Below are positions 35,075 to 47,128 of a stretch of 64,000 bases of DNA, one piece after another. The position numbers and the translations under genes were made by a program. Positions within the stretch are counted from its first letter, which is position 1, and every line of letters begins with the position of its first letter. The notes beneath the pieces are model-generated. The model saw only the letters and a program-made list of their open reading frames with translations, did not search any database and was not told the DNA's origin. The stretch is from Apostichopus japonicus. Lineage: Eukaryota; Echinodermata; Holothuroidea; Aspidochirotida; Stichopodidae. The DNA lies in contig NC_092572.1 of NCBI RefSeq assembly GCF_037975245.1, forward strand, positions 31,903,989-31,967,988, given 5' to 3'.

Positions 35075-36930
35075 CTGTAATAGCATACACAATAAGACCA
35101 GCTTGAAATAGTACGAAGCATGGATCTGAACTAACTTGAAATCTTGTTGAGTATCAGTTAAAGGTTAAATGGTGTTCGTACTTCAATACAAATACAGACT
35201 TACGAATGCCTCTTCTTTACGACATAAGTATCATATTTCTACACTGTTCGGTAACCTGGATACCAAAGCTACAAATCGAAGTACCACTTCAGCTAAAAAA
35301 AAACCCACTATGTACTATACTCTATTCTTTTGAACTAATTGTTAAACTACGAAGGAATATAGATCTACAAAACTAAGATCTAAGACACACTGAAGAACTA
35401 AGTCCCCACCCTATTGCAAAGCTAAGACTCTTCTGCAAAACCAGAGGTTCAATACTGAGCGGCCTGGGATTCCCCCATCCCTCCCCTTCCCCTCACACAC
35501 TTTCCTTGTTATTTTTTTTTGTCTATTTTATTTTTGAGGATAACATTTAAGACGAATGGATGATAATTAAGCATTTTGAGGCCTCTATGGGCTTACTTAA
35601 TGATATAGCATCCAGCCTCAGGACACCACTCCTATAGGCAAATCGTTAACAAGACGGAGTCGTGTCAAAATACACCATGTGACATTTTTTGAACAACTAG
35701 GGGGTTGTGCTCCGGTACCCTTAATGGCCACTTCACTCAGTTCATCCACCCGCCCCTCCCCCCGTAAGTCCCTTTGGCATGTGAAACAAAGATTGATAAC
35801 ACAAAGCTAAGAACTAACCTACACATAAATTGGTCATGTGACTTCCTCTCAGCATACGTAGGCTATGGCTACCATTAGAATGCTATAGCATACTTATACT
35901 ATTTTGTTTTGGAAAGTGTACATTTTAAAGCAGCTTTTTGCGTCTTTTTCATATGATTTTCTCAACCTCACTGACTCCACCATGCTATAACGACTTACAT
36001 AACTGATGTATTATGTATTCAATCTTACGTCAAATGGTGGCATAAAAGTTGAAAAATGTACAACTTTCAACGTTGTTTTTCCCCGTTAGGAGCGCAATAA
36101 ACCCCGCCCTATACGTTAACCTCTGAACGTCATTGACCAATACGTAAAATAACACCATGGTATATTTGTATACATTGCCTATGGCAGTACATGGTATCAA
36201 CGCAATTTTTTGAAGCTACCTTTGGCAACGGATCATAACTTAACATGTTTACTACTCACTGATTGGTTCAATTAAAACTAGTGGGTTTGATTTGCATATT
36301 TTAAAACTTCTTTTCATTGATACCAAAGTTGCGTTTGCCTGCCAGAGGTGCAACATTCGTTTCATTAATCTAGTTTTCTAGTGTTTATATATATGACCTC
36401 GAATTCTTAATAACATCCAGGCATTTTAAACACAAATTCGGGGACCTTCTATTAGCCCCTTTAAGGTTAGTTTTCCCAGTAATTTGGTCACTACAAATTG
36501 ATATTAATAACTGTGTTATAATAATGAACCTTTTGGGGAAAGGTCTGAAAAAAGACACACGGAACCAAGGACGTCGCTGGGGGGGGGGGGGGAGGGGGTC
36601 ACCAAAACAGTTAGGTAAAACTGACTGCAGATAGAAATTTGAGTGCTTAATGTTTCAGCATTGTCGGCTACTTTTGTTTTCATTCTCACGATATATGCAG
36701 CAATTTTGGAAATGTTTGCAGTTAATTTGTCATTCCAACGTTTAAATAAAGTTCACTTACTTACAAATTCAAATACCTCAAAATTCAACAGCAACTTCAA
36801 TTTCTAAGTAGTAATATCTTAAACACACATATCATTAAATAAGTTGCATCTAAACTACCATAATTTACCACTATAATTTTGGTTCAGCTTTCTTAAATAT
36901 TTTAAACAGAATACAAATATATTCACTTAC
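35075..36930 (-). other. Intron 1 of the collagen-C4-like gene
   Basis: About 1.86 kb, phase 1. Contains C-rich and G-rich homopolymer tracts (35470-35500, 35750, 36577-36592). No further exon or recognised element. Confidence 0.7.
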
Positions 36931-37081
36931 CAATGTCAAGGGCTGGAATGGTCTTTCTTTCTTCTGAGTATTCTTTCGGCGGATTCCGACAGACTATTTC
37001 TTCATTGTGACTAGATGCAAACGATATTTTGAATGCGCATAAAGCCGTGCCAATGAACAGAGACAAAATATAAAGATTCAT
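36931..37081 (-). CDS. Short-chain collagen C4-like secreted protein, exon 1 with signal peptide
   Basis: ATG at 37079-37081 opens a 50-codon exon ending one base into a codon at gtaagtg. Residues 1-24 (MNLYILSLFIGTALCAFKIS and on) form a hydrophobic signal peptide with likely cleavage at a small-residue site near 21-24. A short acidic/basic propeptide-like region with one Cys (EEIVCRNPPKEYSEERK) follows. The three exons join in matching phases to a 248-residue protein. A TATA box lies about 90 bases upstream. The start is favoured because it is the first ATG after the TATA box and begins the signal peptide. Confidence 0.8.
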
Positions 37082-37167
37082 GGTGGAACGAAATGAAAAT
37101 CTTTCGAATGTCTCCCTGAAATATTACGGCATACATAACAGCAGCACAGGGCAGCGTTTTATTGCTA

Positions 37168-37175
37168 TATTTATA
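37168..37175 (-). promoter_or_regulatory. TATA box of the collagen-C4-like gene
   Basis: TATAAATA on the gene strand, 87-94 bases upstream of the start codon. Transcription would begin about 30 bases further, leaving a 5' UTR of roughly 60 bases. Confidence 0.6.
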
Positions 37176-37179
37176 CCCT

Positions 37180-38666
37180 CAAAACCGTGCCAAAAGCTCT
37201 GCACCTGTTGCAGGTTTAATATTGCTTTTGGTTTTTGCTTATAGTTGCATTTGGTTTAATATGCTTATAAACCTATGCAGGTTTAATTTATAACAGGAAA
37301 ATTATCCACCAGTCAAGTCACAAAATATTTAAAATAAACTATTAATATTCATAGGCGGGTGATGAACTCGTTAAGCTTTTTCTTGTAGACATACTTTCTC
37401 GCCTGATTCTCCATCATAAAGAATTAAATTGATTTTTTTTTACCTGAATATTGCTTACGTAGTTTCCTGATGGTCTTCAACCATTTATAACTTGACCATT
37501 TGAATAAACACACAAAGCAGAAGTGAGGTTAACGTTATCGATGAAGACTAAATTTTAGTTTATATATTAAAGTTTATATATTTTAAATTTTTTTTTCCCA
37601 TTTTCCATGTTATATCTCTATTACAAAAACAGAATATTGCTTATCTAGTTTGCTAATGGTCTTCAACCATTTATTACCATACATATGTAGACATGTAATG
37701 GAACTGCTTATTAACAAAGCAAGACAACCTGGTTTAACAATTTCTTCCCACTATATGGACCGTTAATGCAATATTCCTTGCTCAATATATGATAAGAAGA
37801 GTTGACATCGATCAAAACAAAGCTTCCAGCACAGTCTTTTAGAATTAAAGCTGTAATTTCACAAACCTCATCAGTTAATACATCTATCCATAGTGATTTA
37901 GATTAATTAGACTGCTCACTTGCTGCTTCCTGAAAAACCAGAATTTATCTTTATTTCTTTGCCTGGTTTTTTATACCAAATTCTAACTCAACTGACAGAA
38001 GATATCAGTTTATTGCTATCTAATTCTGACTATCCCGTGCTTTCATCGTGTAAAACTCATGCCTCTGATATATTTGTTCCTTCAAATTTTGTTAAAAACA
38101 TCTCTCTTTTGGTAAGTATCCCTTCCTGCAAACAGTGGGACGAAACTTCACATACGTGAAATTGAATAAGTTACCATATCACTCCCGAATGGCCAAACTG
38201 ACTTGTACAATGTACAATATAGTGCAGAAAGTGTGAATCATTTGATATATTTGTGTGAGTTGATACAGATGAAATGAACAATGTAAGGCCAGCAAAAATG
38301 CAAGTTCCGAAAGAAAATATTTTTATTTATGGAGAATTATTTAATGTAGAATAATAAGGTTCCAGAAAATTTCCGCAATGTTCTAGTCGGGCAAAATTTG
38401 CAGTATTTTGTCAATTAAGTTACTTCTCATTATCTTATCATCTTTCCAGCATATTTTGTTGGCCCAAAAATGACTGAAGACAATTTATAAAATTCGATCG
38501 ATGGGAGTGGTGGGAAGTGGAATAAAATCAAACAAACCCTCGACTGACCACGGCAGGTACAATCAAAGAGTTCAAAGTCAAACCAAGTTAAATTTGCCCT
38601 ACAAATGAAGCACGTGTGCGTGACACTTTTATTGTTTTAACAGGATTTTAGTCGATGATTGGTGGT
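37180..38666. other. Intergenic DNA
   Basis: AT-rich. A short direct duplication (ATTGCTTAC/TCTAGTTT..TGATGGTCTTCAACCATTTAT) lies at 37447-37490 and 37633-37675. The 79-codon frame at 37920-38159 has no recognised domain. Confidence 0.45.
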
Positions 38667-39097
38667 CTCCTTGACAGTGGCGTAGCTACGGGGGGGCCTG
38701 GGGGGGGCCGAGGCCCCCCCCATGAAATCGGCTGGCCCCCCCACTGGCCCCCCCACTGGGAATGGGGTAAAAAAAAAATAAGTGCGATTCACTAATATTT
38801 TTTGTTCAATAATTTGGGAAATAGAGTTACACAATTTTCTCGTCTGCATCTGCTAGAATAAGAATAATACAATATCTGTAGTAATCATGAGAATGGTCAC
38901 ACAGCATGGCATGGCAATGGTCGATGCGACGATTGCGACCATACACCACGAACCTTGTTGTGCTGCGCGATGTCGATATCTGCTGAATATGTTCAGTGCT
39001 TCCACCTAGCGCAACAATCTATCAAAAGATTGGCACCGTTTGTACTGAGCCGAGGTATCAGGTATTCATATATTGCCTCGAGTCAAATGAATATATG

Positions 39098-39498
39098 CAG
39101 GTGCGGATCCAGGGGGTCCGGACTCCCCCCCCCCCCCTGCTCTTGGCCAAAAAAAAAAAAGAGGAAAAAAAAGAGAAAAAAAAGAAGAAAAAAAGAGAGA
39201 GAAAAAAATAATTAAATTAAACGCCAATTTTAAACATGTAGGATGTCAGAAAAGCGGTTATCCTCACAAGTCAGCCAGGTGTGTCTTTTCCGTCAAATGA
39301 ACTATAGTGTGCACGCGTGCTACACGTGCCAAAAATGTCTTACAATCTCAATTTTCAGACAGAAAAGTTTCAAAATTGAGGTGGTGTTCAATTTTTTTTG
39401 GGCAGTGAGGTTACAGAGCGGTAGGCTGCTAGGATGCGCTAACGAATTTTTCATGAGCAAACCCCTCACCCTTCCAGAATCCTGGATCCGGCCCTGCA
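39098..39498. mobile_element. Nested MITE-like element with GGATCCAGG ends
   Basis: Left CAGGTGCGGATCCAGG and right CCTGGATCCGGCCCTG are near-perfect inverted copies. The left end continues with a C tract and a purine tract (39150-39220). No convincing target duplication was seen, so the exact ends may be off. Confidence 0.55.
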
Positions 39499-40124
39499 TC
39501 AAACAGTGGTGACGGAACGGGAGGGGATTGGGGGCTAAAGGCATTATGATTTTTGTATCATCTCAACTCATCTGATATGTAATACCATATTTCATAGATT
39601 GTTTTTTTCTCATCAATTGAGAAATTGCAGACATGAGATCCATATTTTCAGGCTAGGTACATGCAGCTTAGAATACTCGGGAAGTGCCGTTTCCGGCCAT
39701 CTGGGGGGTTTGTAAAGCCAAAAATTTTCTTGTACGCTCCGCGCCAACCGATGATGGCGCTCCGCTTAGATAGTCTTACGTTCAGGCGCGGCTGGACCAG
39801 TCAGATCCCCCCTGTCACAAACCCTGCATCCGCCTCTGATATGTCATTGAATATTCCACAAAACTACTTATTTTATGCCCACGAAACTGTCGAAACATGA
39901 TTTTCCACTACTGGTAGAGATGTAAAATATTGGTAATTCTGAAATTCCTGCAAACATGCGGCTATGCCTGTTCACTACTCACTACTGTATCGCCTTAAAA
40001 TATGATGAGTGGAAATTATTTCTCCAGGACCATATCGTATCGTGGGTATTGAGTGCGTCTGATATACGAACGTACGTAGTACGTCTATGATGATATGCAC
40101 TGTACTGTACTGATAAAAACATAG

Positions 40125-40320
40125 GTGAATTTCACTCCATGGGAGTGATCACTGAGCACATTCCGGTATAAGAGTGAATTTCCACTCCATTGGAGTAAAT
40201 CTTGACTCCTAATAGAGTTATATTCACTCATATTAGGAGTGAGGGATAACTCCAATAGAGTTAAATTTCACTCTTATTTTGAAGTGCGCCGAGTGATCAC
40301 TCCAATGGAATGAAATCCAC
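40125..40320. mobile_element. Nested palindromic MITE, about 196 bp
   Basis: GTGAATTTCACTCCATGGGA at the left matches the reverse complement of the right end (GTGGATTTCATTCCATTGGA), and the match continues through GAGTGATCACT and AAGAGTGAA for about 75-80 bases. The whole element can fold into a long hairpin of GAGTGA/TCACTC words. No target duplication identified. Confidence 0.7.
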
Positions 40321-40928
40321 TCATTTGTTTTTAGAGTGTTGCTAGATATATGAAGAAGAAATTTACATACCAGTACATGTTATCGGTCATCGATTGGCAC
40401 AAAAATCCAGATTCTGATGACAGCTGCCTCAAAAACCCCAATAAATGGCCTAATTAGCACCGAGCCACCAATGTGGACCATTACCGAAACATCGATGCGT
40501 GTTAGTCTTCCATCCCCTTCCTCTAATGCTATTTAAGTCCACATGTGGGCATATCCTACAAACCTACCGGTAGCCCACAGGGGTTTGAGTTAGGAGAAAG
40601 GCCTTGACACCTTGAAACGACAAATGATGCCAACTTCCCTCAAGTTAAAAGTCTGGCTGAGTTGGCAAGGCCAGTCAGCATGAAAGAGAAAATTTTTTTT
40701 TGGCATTTCTGTCACCAAAGTTGCACATCTTTTTGGTTGCTATTTTGCCTCACAGGTGCCATCTCCTGCGATCTGGGGGGTGCTGAAATCTCAAATTTTC
40801 TCTGTACGCTCCGCGCCAACCAAGGTGGCGCTCCGCTTAGATAGTAACCTCCGGCCCCCCCACAAGAAAGAACAGCCCCCCCATGGCCCCCCCACTCAAA
40901 AAATCCTAGCTACGCCACTGCTCCTTGA

Positions 40929-43900
40929 GGTGAATCATAGCTGGTAATAGTAATAATGGAGTGGATACAATCTTTGTTCTACGTCTTAAGTATACTTCTT
41001 ACACATTTCCCTTTAACTATATATGCCATTTCTGTCAGCATATATTCACACATTTGATTATAGAAGCTGTAACCCTTTTTTTCTTCATTTTTTCCAGTTT
41101 TGACAAGCGCGAGAAATTCGTAAACAATAAAATGCACCTGTAACTTCAAACTAATACTATTTTCACGACCGTCTATTTTTCAGGTTTTCTTCATGACAAA
41201 TAGTGAGATAAATGTTCGCGTGCAATATAGAAGTATGATCGCACTATATTGAGTAGTCATTTGTAATAATAGGTCAAATGCGCACTGAAAGACCTACAGT
41301 TTCCTTTCATTTCAACAATGTCGAATACTCTCCTATAGAGTCGACTTACATTGAACACAAGCTGTCAATTAACTCTCTGTCGAGTTCGACATTCTTTGTA
41401 CCATGCACCTCGTAGCTATAGTTAGGTAATAGGTAATAGTTAAATAGGATACAAAATGCTATTCAACAGGAATTGATAGCTCTATAAATGGTTCAGGATG
41501 GGTGTAGAAGCCATCTACTATAGCAATCAATTATGGGCCCATGCTTTCTTTCATCCGTGTATATTGTGTATGCTTTTTTTTACACACTGGTACCTGAATT
41601 ACAATAAAAATTTAGATTAAAATGTTATGGCAATCAACCCTAAACCAACATATTTTTATTTGCATTTCAAAGTTTTGGAAATGAACCAAATTGGTCGTAG
41701 CCTTCTCAATTAAATAAAATACATCTCGATCAAATTATCAATTTGAGAACGTGAAAAGCACTCTTCTTCCTGGAAATGGTCCAGGGTAGCAGTAAACTCC
41801 ATTAAATGTTTGACGACTTCTTGGTGAAGAGGAGGACCCTTCACCCAGCGACTGGCTTTGCGACTGAACTCAAGGTTACCTACTTCTATGCTAGCAATTT
41901 GTATTGCCTTCAGTATTACTATTTCTTCAATATTTACGTCTCTTACGTAATTGTTCCAACTCGCCAAACACCAGAACAGGCCTTAAAGCAGCCAATTGAC
42001 AATTTAACATCAGTCCAGAGGACTACCGCGTTTTAGACAAATCCTAGATTGGCCACTGATATTTGATAAAATAATGTTATCTGCCTAACACGCAATTTCG
42101 GTTTTTTTTATATCTCGAAAGGATACTCCATGAGAAATTTCGTTTCGATATACCTAAGAATAAAATAAGATAACTAAAAATAATTTCAAGCAATTATCAA
42201 ACTTTCATTCAAGTTGCACACTGACAACAAAGTGTGTTCTTATTTTTACTTTTACATTTATCCTTAACGACCATATACCGTGCGACATGCACAGTGAGCT
42301 ACAACAGTACAAGAGAAAATAAATTACACCCCCTGACAGGGGTTGCAAGTGCATATATGGTCAATGTCCGTGGTGCATTAAAAATTGTGAATGGAACACA
42401 TCTTAGGGCAGAAAAGTAAATGCAAATATTTAAGAAATACACAACATCATCAGCACGTGTGCAACAATGACATCACACCTGTTTGCTTCAAGTTCACTTT
42501 AACTATGAAATGTGACAATTTTAATTTTCAAATCTCGTTTTTTTTTCTTCTTTTTTTTTTCTTGGAGAGGGAGGGGGGGGGGGGGGGTTGGTTCCAGAGG
42601 CAAGTACCTCCGCAAGACATATTAAAGGTAGATTGGAAAAGGGGGTGTGTACAATCTTTCCTTATCGACATAACAGCTTGCCTCGACTCTTCACTTTTTT
42701 GTCGTATTTTTCCTCACACATTCGGACCAACTCTCGACATCTCTAAGTACGCATAAAGAGATTGAAAAGTGCAGCTCGTGAAATGACATGACATGAATAT
42801 TCATATGCCACGCAAGTAACACATGTCGCTGGCAATTACGATAAATATAGGAACGTACGCAAAATAATGTTCATGATTTTTGACGGAACGTCTCAACATA
42901 ATGTGTATCACCGTTGTCTTTAGAAGCGGGTTGAGTTTGATGATTGATATCCAGGTACGTGTGCAATAGCTGGAAATAGTTGAAATGGGAAATCCCCTTC
43001 CAAGCTTTTCACTAGACATATTCACGGTAAAAGTTGAGTCAATTCATTTGTACCGCGTCTATATATGTTTGAGATCAAGTGAACGTATTAAAGGTGCCAA
43101 CAAAAACCTATTCGCGTCCAATGTCATATGTACAGGTCTTATTATCCTTCAAACTGTACAAGGAATCTTCCTATTGGGACAACGCTGAACAATACAAATC
43201 AACATTGTTTTAATTAATGTGCAACAACGTGAACTGAATCAAGTGACATTACTCAGGCGTTACTGCTTATTTTCACTCCCAAGTTTGTTTCCTTATTGCA
43301 GGGTTGCTCTTCAATAAGATATGTTGATACATTTTCATAGGTTATAATATCATGTACTATATTTCCATTTAGTAAAGTAGTCTATTCTATGCAGTCCGGA
43401 TATATTCACCATACCAGCGGTATTTGTATTCAATAAAAATGTAGCCAAAGTGATTTATTGTTTTTAAAACGATTCCCCGGTTTATAACACACCAACTTCC
43501 AACCGTTTTGATCACCGGAGATGCAAACTGATTGGCTCCAATTTTGGCGAAGTTTCAAAGCATGTAATGACAACATGAGGAAATCATACGAATTACATTT
43601 AACATACTGCTTTAATCCAACGTTATTGTTTCTTACACTAACGTTTCTTTTAATCATTTCCCTTTGAACAATATGACATTTCTGTCAAAATGTTGATGGA
43701 TGATAATAAATGTAATGTCCTGTCTTAACAGAGGCGACAAAACGGTAATATTATTTAATATTTAATTATAAATGCACCAGTGGTTCTTTTTTTCAGTTTT
43801 CCCCTCTCTTCAAGACAATTATTGATATAAATGTGTATTACATATTATGTTTGGTAATTATCCACACATGTTATGTTTAGATTGTTATTACAATGTTACA

Positions 43901-44040
43901 ATCAGTCATTCATTAATGTCTGCAGTTTTATTATAATATTTAAATTAACGTTGAAAGTGAGTATTCTGTGAATAACAAATACTCTACGGGTGAAGGCAGC
44001 ATGAGAATAATAATACGTCATAACCACTGTTTTTTTCACA
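40929..44040. other. Intergenic DNA
   Basis: No convincing gene. A G-run of about 16 bases and flanking T/C tract lie near 42545-42590. The segment near 42460 (GACATCACACCTGTTTGCTTCAAGTTCACTTT) recurs near 51385, so a dispersed repeat fragment is present. Confidence 0.45.
41710..41967 (-). other. Unrecognised 85-codon open frame
   Basis: The peptide is balanced in composition (KGPPLHQEVVKHLMEFTATL, FQEEECFSRSQIDNLIEMYF), unlike the low-complexity chance frames around it. I recognise no domain and no partner exon. It could be a relic of a transposon protein or one exon of an unknown gene. Confidence 0.2.
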
Positions 44041-44704
44041 GAGGGGGGAAAGATCAGGGGATTGCTTCACGGGACACACATTCTTGGCTGAACACGTCAT
44101 GAATTAACGAAATGACACGCCAACGGTCATCACAAAATTATGTGTTAGAAAAAAATAAAATGTATTTTCCAACACATATCCCTCACTGCCCCCAACCCCC
44201 GCTAGCTACCCTGAAATATTACACATGTGGCAAAGGGTAGGGTTATTTAACGCTTTGGTAACTAACATTTGACCATCTTGGTAAGATGCATGATGATTTT
44301 GGTTCATGAATAAGGTTTCAGACAATTCCGACTGACAAGTTCACTTATTCATAGATAAAAGTATGTTGAAGTAACATTTGGTGAGCTAAAATTAGAATCC
44401 AAACAATGCCCAAATATGCTGTCGTCTGCAATGAAAATTTTGCAAATGTAAACGTTATTTTGGGAATAATGCCAGTGCATAATAATAGCAAACCGCAAAC
44501 AACGCTACGCAGAAATGTACGGCTGGGGAAGCCCCAGCAATGTTCTAAGAATTAAATGACCACCCCTGCTATTCTGAGCCCTTATATAGCGAGCTGGAAT
44601 GTGGTTAATTTGTATGCATCATTAGTTTTGTTTAACCCTGATTGTTGTTAACAATTTTATTTTCCATGTGGAGTGCAAGTCCCCTGATCTTTCCTTGCCC
44701 CCTA
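44041..44704. mobile_element. Possible MITE with 25-30 bp inverted ends
   Basis: GAGGGGGGAAAGATCAGGGG at the left and the reverse complement of CCCCTGATCTTTCCTTGCCC at the right pair over about 25-30 bases with a small gap. The roughly 0.6 kb between has no coding capacity. Flanking duplication was not recognised. Confidence 0.45.
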
Positions 44705-44959
44705 CAGGTGCTCATAAATAAGAGCAATATGTCAATAATCATATAAAAAACAAGATTTGTTACAACGAACACCTCTAGTGTCGAAGGCGTTAAATAAATG
44801 ATAACTTTATACTAGTGTAACTCTATCGGTAGTAAACGTAAGAACTCAAGATAATTAACTGCACCAAATCATATGTTGTTAATTTAGTTACCTATACTGT
44901 ATACAAAAATCTTATCGATAGCTATATGCTTGGTAAATGAGTGTAGCATGTGTTAAGAA

Positions 44960-44960
<1 letters not shown>

Positions 44961-45026
<66 letters not shown>
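44961..45026. repeat. TA microsatellite
   Basis: About 65 bases of uninterrupted (TA)n. Confidence 0.95.
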
Positions 45027-46160
45027 CAGGCAATACACAATAGACTCATAAGCAGTGTGATTACAATTATAGTAACTGACTGCATTTATAGTTTTTATAG
45101 ATAACTGTTATGGCACCTGTAGAGTTTGTCAAATTGTATTTGCTTCAAATAAGGTTAGGTTGTACTGTTTACGCGACCTGCCACGCTAGGGCTACAACGC
45201 AACTGTCAAAAGGCGCTTAACTAAGAAACGATAACCTCAGCGCAAACTGCATACATACTACATAAATTGGAACAAACTTCAAAACAAATTTAGGATACGG
45301 AATGTTTTAAATCATGATATACTCATGTCAGTTTCCAACTTGTTAACGGTGTTATTTTATAAGCCGCTAGTATATGCCAGTTAGCCCGCCTCTGCTCTGC
45401 ACTTTCTTGTCTGAGTCAATTTGTAAAAAAAATTAAGTTTACTAGCATGATTGCTTGAGCTTGCTGTATAGCTTGTGAAGACTTGGTGTGTTGGTTGATA
45501 GGGAGCATGTCAGATCAGTGTGTCATTGAGCAGTACCTTTTTAGTGTTAGTGTGCTAAATTTGGGACCAATACAGCAGACCGTCACGCTCCAGCATTCAT
45601 TACCTTCAAATCCCATCGCTGGCTTCATCCGTGTATGAGTGTACTCACAGACTCTAACGTTGATTTACGAAATCACGTCATTCACATCTTTCCTCGAATT
45701 CCTCGAAATATTTTTTTATCCGGATTTCAGAGGGTACAAGAGCGTTACGTGTCTTTTTTCATTTCAAAGTACGAGTGAATATTCCTAGCTTATGTGTGTG
45801 TTGGTGCATGGTTTGTGATAATTGGTGTCTATGAAACAGCTTTATAAGAGGAAACCTCTATACTTCAATCTGAGTATAATGAAACCTTCGGTTGCGAGTA
45901 TACGTCTGTTTTATATATCAATGTATATCACTTAAAATCTGTTTTTATCATCCAAAGCGTTCAATTGTTGAATTACTTTTTATTAGCTGATGATATTTGA
46001 TATTTGGGTCATACGCAAAACCTCTATCAAAGAGAGCTCTCTACAGTTACGCAGCTACGATTGAGACATTTCAGATCATGTAACTGAACCGGCTTGGTCG
46101 CAATATGGCTAAGGACTAGTCTGTACTGAGCGACACACACTCCTCAAATAACGTTTTGTG
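45027..46160. other. Intergenic DNA
   Basis: Nothing recognised on either strand. Confidence 0.45.
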
Positions 46161-46171
46161 AATTAGAATTG

Positions 46172-46431
46172 CAGATATCTTGAATTCGATTTCAGATATC
46201 TCGAATTCAATTTCACATATTTCGAAATCAATTTCAGATATCCGAATTAGAATTTCAGATATCACGAAATCTATTTTAGATATCTCGAATTCAATTTCAG
46301 ATATCTGAAATTAAATTTCAGATATCTCGTATTAAATTTCAGATATCTCAAATTTAATTTTAGATATACCGTATGGAATATAATTTTAGATATCTAAAAT
46401 AAGAAACAATTTAAGATATCTCAAATTCCCG
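46172..46431. repeat. 21-bp minisatellite with GATATC in each unit
   Basis: About 12 diverged units of the type CAGATATCTCGAATTCAATTT. Both the GATATC and GAATTC parts are palindromic, so single strands could fold on themselves. Confidence 0.85.
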
Positions 46432-46781
46432 ATTAAATGTTAAAATGGCTTTCCATACGGGCGGTGCATTTCAAGCTTTTATGTGCTTTGGTGAAGTACT
46501 AACACGTCACGTAATAACATGCACATTAGTGAATATTGCTTATTAAATATGAGATTTCATTTCGCATATGCAACAATAATATTTTGGAACAAAGGATATC
46601 ATATGGTATGGTAATTCGTTTTATCCGACTAAACAATACAGTAAATTAACTAAATTTAAGGATCTAATTTTATTATGAATATGTAAATTGGAGTTGAAAA
46701 AATTGGAAAAATATATATAAGAAATATGCTAAAATTTAAAATGGACAAATCACTATAAATGCATGTATGTACAACCCATAC

Positions 46782-47128
46782 AGGTACTATACAGTACCTG
46801 TACAGTCTACTGTACAGTCTACTATACAGTACCTGTACAGTCTATTATACAGTACCTGTACAGTCTACTAAACAGTACCTGTACAGTCTACTATATACAG
46901 TACCTGTACAGTCTACTATATACAGTGCCTGTACAGTCTACTATACAGTACCTGTACAGTCTACTATACAGTACCTGTACAGTCTTCTATACAGTACCTG
47001 TACAGTCTACTATACAGTACCTGTACAGTCTACTATACAGTACCTGTACAGTGTATTATACAGTGCCTGAACAGTCTACTATACAGTACCTGTACAGTCT
47101 TCTACAGTACCTGTACAGTCTGCACAGT
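46782..47128. repeat. 23-bp minisatellite rich in CTGTACAG
   Basis: About 15 copies of CCTGTACAGTCTACTATACAGTA with small length changes. The tyrosine/valine-rich reading frames over it are artefacts. Confidence 0.95.

Larger units (their letters stand above)
38675..40920. mobile_element. hAT-like non-autonomous transposon, 2246 bp
   Basis: Left end CAGTGGCGTAGCTA and right end TAGCTACGCCACTG are perfect 14-bp inverted repeats. The identical octamer CTCCTTGA lies directly outside both (38667-38674 and 40921-40928). Both ends have subterminal C/G-rich sequence. The body contains at least two copies of the shared core in reverse orientation (39670-39790 and 40755-40850), a nested GGATCC-type element and a nested palindromic MITE. 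No transposase frame is present. Complete, fairly young insertion. Confidence 0.9.
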
